NCBI GenBank assembly: GCA_946612575.1
Contig: CAMOEU010000005.1
Location: 1 to 16,572 of the forward strand
Length of the DNA stretch: 16,572 nucleotides
Reading direction: 5' to 3'
From: an uncultured Clostridia bacterium
GTDB taxonomy: Bacteria; Bacillota; Clostridia; Christensenellales; UBA1242
Shown: in pieces, positions 11,794 to 16,572 of the stretch
Layout: each line of letters begins with the position of its first letter
Numbering within the stretch: position 1 is the first letter of the stretch
Notes under the pieces: model-generated
Told to the model about the DNA's origin: nothing
What the model saw: the letters and a program-made list of their open reading frames with translations, nothing else
The model's database searches: none
Made by a program: the position numbers and the translations under genes

Positions 11794-14319
11794 ATGAGTA
11801 AGAAAGAAGACGAAGAAAAGAGACTTAATCTAAAAGAACTCCTTGCAAAAGAAACAATCAAACCAATTGAAGTTGTTGGAGACCTCAAAAGGTCATTCAT
11901 TTCCTATGCAATGGCAGTCAATGTAAGTCGTGCGATTCCAGATGTTAGAGATGGTCTTAAACCTGTTCACAGAAGAATTTTGTTCTCTATGGGAGAACTT
12001 AACAATTTCTATGACAAGCCACACAAGAAAAGTGCGAGAATTGTCGGTGAAGTTATGGGTAAATATCACCCACACGGAGACAGCTCTGTTTATGATGCTC
12101 TTGTAAGACTTGCACAAGACTTCTCAATCAGATATCCACTTGTTGACGGCCACGGAAACTTTGGGTCTGTCGATGGTGACCCACCAGCTGCTCAAAGATA
12201 TACAGAGGCAAGACTTTCAAAGATTGCTGCATTGATGCTTGAAGATATTGACAAAGAAACAGTTGATTTCTATCCAAACTTTGATGACACATTGATGCAA
12301 CCATCTGTTTTGCCATCAAAATTCCCTAACCTTCTTGTCAATGGTGCTGATGGTATTGCCGTTGGTATGGCAACAAACATCCCACCACACAATTTGACAG
12401 AAGTCATCAATGGTGTTCAAGCACTTATTGACAATCCTGAAATTGACATTGACAGCCTTATTGACATCATCCCTGCCCCTGACTATCCTACAGGCGGAAT
12501 TATTATGGGCAAAAGTGCTATAAGACAAGCATACCGCACAGGTAGAGGCACAATAATTATTCGTGGAAAAGCCGAGATTGAAGAAACTTCAACTGGCAAG
12601 CAAAGAATTGTTATCACAGAACTTCCATATCAAGTAAACAAGGCAAGATTTATCACTCAAATTGCTGACCTTGTTAAAAACAAAAAACTTGAAGGAATCA
12701 GTGATCTTAAAGAAGAAAGTGACAGAGAAGGTCTTAGAGTTGTTGTTGACATCAAAAAAGATGCAAATGCTCAAGTCGTTTTGAATGCACTTTACAAACA
12801 CACAATGCTCCAACAAAGTTCAGGCATAATTATGCTTGCCCTTGTTGGAAGAGAACCTAAGGTGTTAAACCTTAAGGAAATGCTTTATTATTATCTTGAA
12901 CACCAAAAAGAAGTTGTCACAAGAAAGACAAAGTTTGACCTTAAAAAGGCAGAAGAAAGAGAACATATTGTCAAAGGTCTTGTTATCGCCCTTGCTTCTA
13001 TTGATGAAGTAATCAAAACAATCAAAGAATCAAAAGATAGACAAGAAGCTTTGGTAAACTTGACTACAAATTTCGAACTTGATGAAATTCAAGCAAATGC
13101 CATCCTTGAAATGAAACTTTCAAAACTTACAAGTTTGGAAGTTGAAAAACTTAAGGAAGAACTTGCCGAACTTGAAAACACAATTGCTGACCTTAAAGAT
13201 ATTCTTGCAAAACCTGAAAGAGTGCTTAAAATCATTCGTGACAGTTTGGAAGAAGTCAAAAAACAATTTGGTGATGAAAGAAAGACAGAAATCAGTCTTG
13301 ACCTTGGTGGAATTGACATTGAAGACCTTATTGCAAAAGAAGATGTCATCATTTCAAAAACACATATGGGATACATCAAGAGAATGTCTGTCGATGAATA
13401 TAAAGCCCAACACCGTGGCGGTGTAGGCATCACAGCTCACAAGACAAAAGAAGAAGATTTTGTCGAGAAAATGTTTGTTTCATCTACTCACGACACACTC
13501 TTGTTCTTTACTGACAAAGGAAAAGTTTACAGTGCAAAAGCATACGAAATTCCAGAAGCACAAAGACAAGCCAAAGGAAGAGCTCTTGTAAACCTTATCC
13601 AACTTGACCAAGATGAAAAAGTGAGCGAAATTATCGCTATGAGAGAAGAAGAAAAAGCAAATCTTGTTATGGCAACAAGAGGCGGACTTATCAAGAAGAC
13701 TGACCTTAGTGAATATGACAACATAAGAAAAGGTGGAAAAATTGCCATCAAACTTGTTGATGGAGATTCTCTTATCGGTGTAAACATCACAAATGGCAGA
13801 GATGACATTCTTATTGCCACCCACCAAGGCAAATGCATCCGTTTCAACGAAACTGATGTTCGTGCTGTGGGAAGAGACAGCCAAGGTGTTAGATCAATCA
13901 AACTCTCTGAAGGTGACTTCGTTGTTGATATGGCAATTGTCAAAGACGGAACAAAGATTTTGACAATCTCTGAAAATGCCTATGGAAAACTCTCTCCAAT
14001 TGATGATTTCAGACTCCAACAAAGAGGTGGAAGCGGTGTTAAAGCCGGAATCTTCAACGAAAAAACAGGAAACCTTGTTGGACTTAAACAAATTGAAGAA
14101 GACTGCGATATTTTGATGATAACAGATAATGGTGTCATCATCCGCACCCCTGTTTCTGGCATAAGCGAATTCTCAAGAGTTTCTCAAGGTGTGAGAATTA
14201 TGAAACTCAAAAACAATGCAACAATTTCAGGAATCGCCTTGACAGAAAAAGAAGAAGAGGAAAATTTGACTGCGGAAGCAGAAAATGAAGAAGAAAACAC
14301 TCAAACAGAACAAGAATAA
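11794..14319 (+). CDS. gyrA: DNA gyrase subunit A
   Basis: This is the cleavage-reunion and DNA-wrapping subunit of gyrase. The 841 residues comprise the winged-helix and tower breakage domain with catalytic tyrosine Y136 in AAQRYTEAR (132-140), a long coiled-coil segment (about 430-480), and a C-terminal beta-pinwheel from about residue 520. S97 and D101 in HPHGDSSVYD, the quinolone-contact positions, are the residues found in susceptible enzymes. The GyrA-box position reads QHRGGVG (539-545) instead of the canonical QRRGGKG, and a similar QQRGGSG lies at 742-748 in a later blade. The protein ends in a glutamate-rich acidic tail (about 815-841), comparable to regulatory tails of other GyrA proteins. 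The start ATG follows TAAAGGA (11777-11783) at a somewhat long 10-base spacing. ParC is the alternative; operon linkage to gyrB and the recognisable box favour GyrA. Confidence 0.94.
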   Translation: MSKKEDEEKRLNLKELLAKETIKPIEVVGDLKRSFISYAMAVNVSRAIPDVRDGLKPVHRRILFSMGELNNFYDKPHKKSARIVGEVMGKYHPHGDSSVYDALVRLAQDFSIRYPLVDGHGNFGSVDGDPPAAQRYTEARLSKIAALMLEDIDKETVDFYPNFDDTLMQPSVLPSKFPNLLVNGADGIAVGMATNIPPHNLTEVINGVQALIDNPEIDIDSLIDIIPAPDYPTGGIIMGKSAIRQAYRTGRGTIIIRGKAEIEETSTGKQRIVITELPYQVNKARFITQIADLVKNKKLEGISDLKEESDREGLRVVVDIKKDANAQVVLNALYKHTMLQQSSGIIMLALVGREPKVLNLKEMLYYYLEHQKEVVTRKTKFDLKKAEEREHIVKGLVIALASIDEVIKTIKESKDRQEALVNLTTNFELDEIQANAILEMKLSKLTSLEVEKLKEELAELENTIADLKDILAKPERVLKIIRDSLEEVKKQFGDERKTEISLDLGGIDIEDLIAKEDVIISKTHMGYIKRMSVDEYKAQHRGGVGITAHKTKEEDFVEKMFVSSTHDTLLFFTDKGKVYSAKAYEIPEAQRQAKGRALVNLIQLDQDEKVSEIIAMREEEKANLVMATRGGLIKKTDLSEYDNIRKGGKIAIKLVDGDSLIGVNITNGRDDILIATHQGKCIRFNETDVRAVGRDSQGVRSIKLSEGDFVVDMAIVKDGTKILTISENAYGKLSPIDDFRLQQRGGSGVKAGIFNEKTGNLVGLKQIEEDCDILMITDNGVIIRTPVSGISEFSRVSQGVRIMKLKNNATISGIALTEKEEEENLTAEAENEEENTQTEQE

Positions 14320-14323
14320 TTTT

Positions 14324-14359
14324 AAAAAAGCAAAGAGGTAATTCACTTCTTTGCTTTTT
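14324..14359 (+). terminator. Intrinsic terminator of the gyrB-gyrA operon
   Basis: AAAAAGCAAAGA (14325-14336) and TCTTTGCTTTTT (14348-14359) form a perfect 12-bp stem with an 11-base loop; the T-run is part of the stem's 3' side. The hairpin lies 5 bases after the gyrA stop. Confidence 0.82.
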
Positions 14360-14374
14360 GACACTTCATTTCCC

Positions 14375-14381
14375 AAAGGAG
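14375..14381 (+). promoter_or_regulatory. Ribosome-binding site fixing the helD-like start
   Basis: AAAGGAG, a near-perfect Shine-Dalgarno, lies 5 bases before ATG 14387. The longer reading from TTG at 14351 would begin inside the gyrA terminator and is rejected. Confidence 0.85.
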
Positions 14382-14386
14382 CAAAA

Positions 14387-16447
14387 ATGGACAAGAAAAC
14401 CTTGGAAATTGAAAAAGACTATCTTGAGAGCACAGAAAAACAGATTGATGCCTCAAAAGCCGTTTTTTCTAAAAAGATTAAGGACAACACAAAAAGCATT
14501 GCTGACCTTAAGCAATATTTTGCAGACAATTATTATGACATCCGCACAGGCAGAGGTAAAGAATTTGCTGGCGAAGATGAATTTGCAAACATAAACATAA
14601 CAATTGAAGGATTTGAAAAACAAAACGATGACCTTTCAATTAAGATAGCTCAACTCACAAGACAAAAAAAGACCCCTTATTTTGGAAGATTTGATTTCAA
14701 AGCAGATGACGAAGAAAAGGCAAACACCTACTATATTGGGCTTGGTTCTATCAGAGATAATGAAAACAAAAATATTGTCTATGATTGGAGAGCAGATGTC
14801 TGCACACTTTATTATGACAACAAATTTGGAAAAACTTATTATCTTACAAACGATGAAGAAACAAAAATAAATGGACAGTTGTCACTCAAAAGACAATATA
14901 AAATCGAAAATGGTGTGCTGAAATATTATTTTGACAGCAATATGGTCATTGATGATGAAATTTTGATGGAACAACTTTCAAAAAACACCACAAGCAAAAT
15001 GCACGAAATTGTCTCAACAATCCAACAAGAGCAAAATGTGCTTATTCGTGACACAAATTTTGAAAACATAATTGTCCAAGGTGTTGCAGGCTCAGGAAAA
15101 ACTTCAATCGCTATGCACAGAGTTTCTTATCTTCTTTATAAATACAGAAAAGAGCTTAAAGCAGAAGATATTTTGATTATGTCCCCTTCTGACCTTTTTG
15201 CCGACTATATAAACGATGTTTTGCCATCACTTGGCGAAGAAGAAGCATTCACGACAACATTTTTTGAAATCGCAAAGCGAAATTTGAAAATGCCATTTGA
15301 AAGCCGTGAACAAATGCTTGAAAGAGTGATCGGACTTCAAAAACAACAAGATTTTGAAGAAATTGCAATAAAATCTAGTTTTGAATTTTTGCAAGATTTG
15401 AAAGATTTCTTAAACAACGATGTTTGCAATTTGTTTATTCCAAAAACAATGGAATTTGGAAACATAACCATAACAAAAGATGAAATCAAGGATATTTTCT
15501 TCAACCGACTTAAGAATTTGGAAATTCATAAGCGAATTGAAGTGATTGCGGATGCAATTGTTGACAAATTCAAACTCCCTGAAGAATTTAAGGAAGAAAT
15601 GACAAAAAGAGCAAAAAAGATGCTCTATAACAAGTTTTTGACCACAGATTTGCTTAAAATCTACAATATTTTCCTTCAATCAGTTGGCCTTGAACAAATT
15701 GAAGCGGTTGGAGCTTATGATATTGCCCCTATGCTTGTGATCAAAGAAAATCTTTTTGGACTCTCTTCAAATTTTGAAGCAAAATATGTCATCGTTGATG
15801 AAATGCAAGATTACACACCATGTCATTTTTATCTTTTTGAAAAGATGTGGTCTTGTCCAAAACTTTATCTTGGAGATATTTATCAAAGCATAGACAGAAC
15901 TTTGCCTGAAGATTATCTGCAAAAACTTGCAAAAATGACACATTCCAAACTTAAATTTTTGACAAAGTCATATAGAAGCACTTTGCAAATATCAAAATTT
16001 GCCCAAAGAATTCTTGGAAAACACATTTCTGAGAATGTAAACAGAAATGGTGAAGATGTTGAATTTATCAAAACAAAAAATTGTGCAACCGAAATCGAAA
16101 AGATTGTCAAGTCAAGACAGTCAAACGAAAACACAAAAGAGCAAAGTATTGCAATTATTTGCAAAACCAAAGAAATGGTCAAAAAACTGCAAAAAAGCAG
16201 CAATTTGATTAAAAAATTTAAACTGCTTGCAAATTCCACATCAAATTCAAAACAAATTATCACCACCCCAGCGGAAGCAAAAGGTGTCGAATTTGACTGT
16301 GTTATTGTTCCTTTTGTTGACAAAACTAACTTCAGAAACGAATTAGACAAAAATTTGCTCTATGTTTCGACAACAAGAGCATTGCACAAACTCTTCTTCG
16401 TCACTGACGGAGAGCCTACTGAGTATTTGCAAAAATCAAAGCAGTAA
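14387..16447 (+). CDS. helD: HelD-like RNA polymerase-recycling ATPase (UvrD/Rep-type SF1 fold)
   Basis: The 686-residue protein begins with a helical coiled-coil arm (about 1-95), then YIGLGSIRDNENKNIVYDWRADVCTLYYD (positions 116-144), the block typical of HelD. It continues with an SF1 ATPase core: Walker A GVAGSGKT (232-239), Walker B VDEMQD (470-475), and C-terminal helicase motifs KGVEFDCVIVP and YVSTTRALHKL. In Bacillus, HelD binds RNA polymerase through its N-terminal arm in the secondary channel and uses ATP to release stalled polymerase from DNA and RNA; it is not a processive helicase. This copy is shorter than the roughly 774-residue Bacillus protein. AAAGGAG fixes the start. No promoter is clear in the 67-bp gap after gyrA, so transcription may rely on read-through of the gyrA terminator or an unrecognised promoter. 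A general UvrD-like helicase is a less likely alternative. Confidence 0.88.
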   Translation: MDKKTLEIEKDYLESTEKQIDASKAVFSKKIKDNTKSIADLKQYFADNYYDIRTGRGKEFAGEDEFANINITIEGFEKQNDDLSIKIAQLTRQKKTPYFGRFDFKADDEEKANTYYIGLGSIRDNENKNIVYDWRADVCTLYYDNKFGKTYYLTNDEETKINGQLSLKRQYKIENGVLKYYFDSNMVIDDEILMEQLSKNTTSKMHEIVSTIQQEQNVLIRDTNFENIIVQGVAGSGKTSIAMHRVSYLLYKYRKELKAEDILIMSPSDLFADYINDVLPSLGEEEAFTTTFFEIAKRNLKMPFESREQMLERVIGLQKQQDFEEIAIKSSFEFLQDLKDFLNNDVCNLFIPKTMEFGNITITKDEIKDIFFNRLKNLEIHKRIEVIADAIVDKFKLPEEFKEEMTKRAKKMLYNKFLTTDLLKIYNIFLQSVGLEQIEAVGAYDIAPMLVIKENLFGLSSNFEAKYVIVDEMQDYTPCHFYLFEKMWSCPKLYLGDIYQSIDRTLPEDYLQKLAKMTHSKLKFLTKSYRSTLQISKFAQRILGKHISENVNRNGEDVEFIKTKNCATEIEKIVKSRQSNENTKEQSIAIICKTKEMVKKLQKSSNLIKKFKLLANSTSNSKQIITTPAEAKGVEFDCVIVPFVDKTNFRNELDKNLLYVSTTRALHKLFFVTDGEPTEYLQKSKQ

Positions 16448-16572
16448 AAATGAATTTATATGCAAAAAAATAAATTAAAATTATGCACAAAATTTTTGAA
16501 TATTCAAAATTTTTATATTTTAAACAAAAAATGAAAAATTGAAAAAATAACATTTTTAAAGTTTTACACATT
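16448..16572. other. Very AT-rich intergenic tail with a palindrome
   Basis: The last 125 bases are almost entirely A and T and contain no gene. TTTTGAATATTCAAAA (16494-16509) is a perfect 16-base palindrome followed by a short T-run, so it could be a weak terminator for the helD-like gene. TTATGCACA (16481-16489) differs from the DnaA-box consensus TTATCCACA by one base, and a poorer match TTTTACACA lies at 16563-16571. I see no firm promoter or RNA gene. Confidence 0.4.

Noticed and set aside
14358..14363. TTGACA as a -35 box for the helD-like gene
   Set aside because: It overlaps the gyrA terminator, and no -10 box exists at the right distance before the ribosome site and ATG.

Overview
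The window reads as a contiguous stretch of chromosome from a low-GC bacterium, most likely an uncultured Bacillota (Clostridia-like or a relative of the Mollicutes). The signs are AT-rich third codon positions, frequent AGA arginine codons, sigma-A type promoters (TTGACA/TATAAT), intrinsic terminators with T-tracts, and the Bacillus-type gene order mrnC-rlmB-sigH. Tryptophan is TGG inside the conserved genes and no ORF is broken by TGA, so the standard bacterial code applies. The species cannot be named from the sequence alone.

Layout, left to right. (1) 1-1616 is the 3' part of a large gene whose start lies outside the window: a proline-rich repeat linker, a hydrophobic membrane segment and a long charged coiled coil. 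(2) 1651-4461 is a tightly packed group: ychF (P-loop ATPase), mrnC (Mini-RNase III), rlmB (23S rRNA 2'-O-methyltransferase) and a SigH-like sigma factor, with gaps of 11, 2 and 2 bp. (3) 4514-6220 is glutaminyl-tRNA synthetase with its own promoter and terminator; its two ATP-binding signatures are altered. (4) 6282-7007 is an 8-TM protein of unknown function with an internal duplication. (5) 7008-7396 holds no protein gene. It contains initiator tRNA-fMet with promoter and terminator, then a scrambled, decayed copy of the same tRNA with a second terminator. (6) 7397-8110 is a soluble HExxH...E metallopeptidase, converging on (7) a minus-strand Fic-domain protein (8137-9291). The two share a bidirectional terminator. 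(8) Diverging from fic is gyrB - MazG-like pyrophosphohydrolase - gyrA (9458-14319). (9) 14387-16447 is a HelD-like RNA-polymerase-recycling ATPase, followed by a very AT-rich 125-bp tail.

Most genes serve information processing: ribosome maturation, tRNA charging and initiation, transcription and DNA topology. The most interesting context is the fic gene sharing a divergent promoter region with the gyrase operon. Some Fic proteins are known to AMPylate GyrB on a tyrosine in its ATPase domain, and that tyrosine is present in this GyrB (Y131). The fic promoter also contains an inverted repeat that looks like an operator. Other points are two apparently leaderless genes, the tRNA-fMet remnant, non-canonical HIGH and KMSKS motifs in GlnRS, a GyrA-box lacking two basic residues, and the absence of TGA stop codons in all 13 genes.
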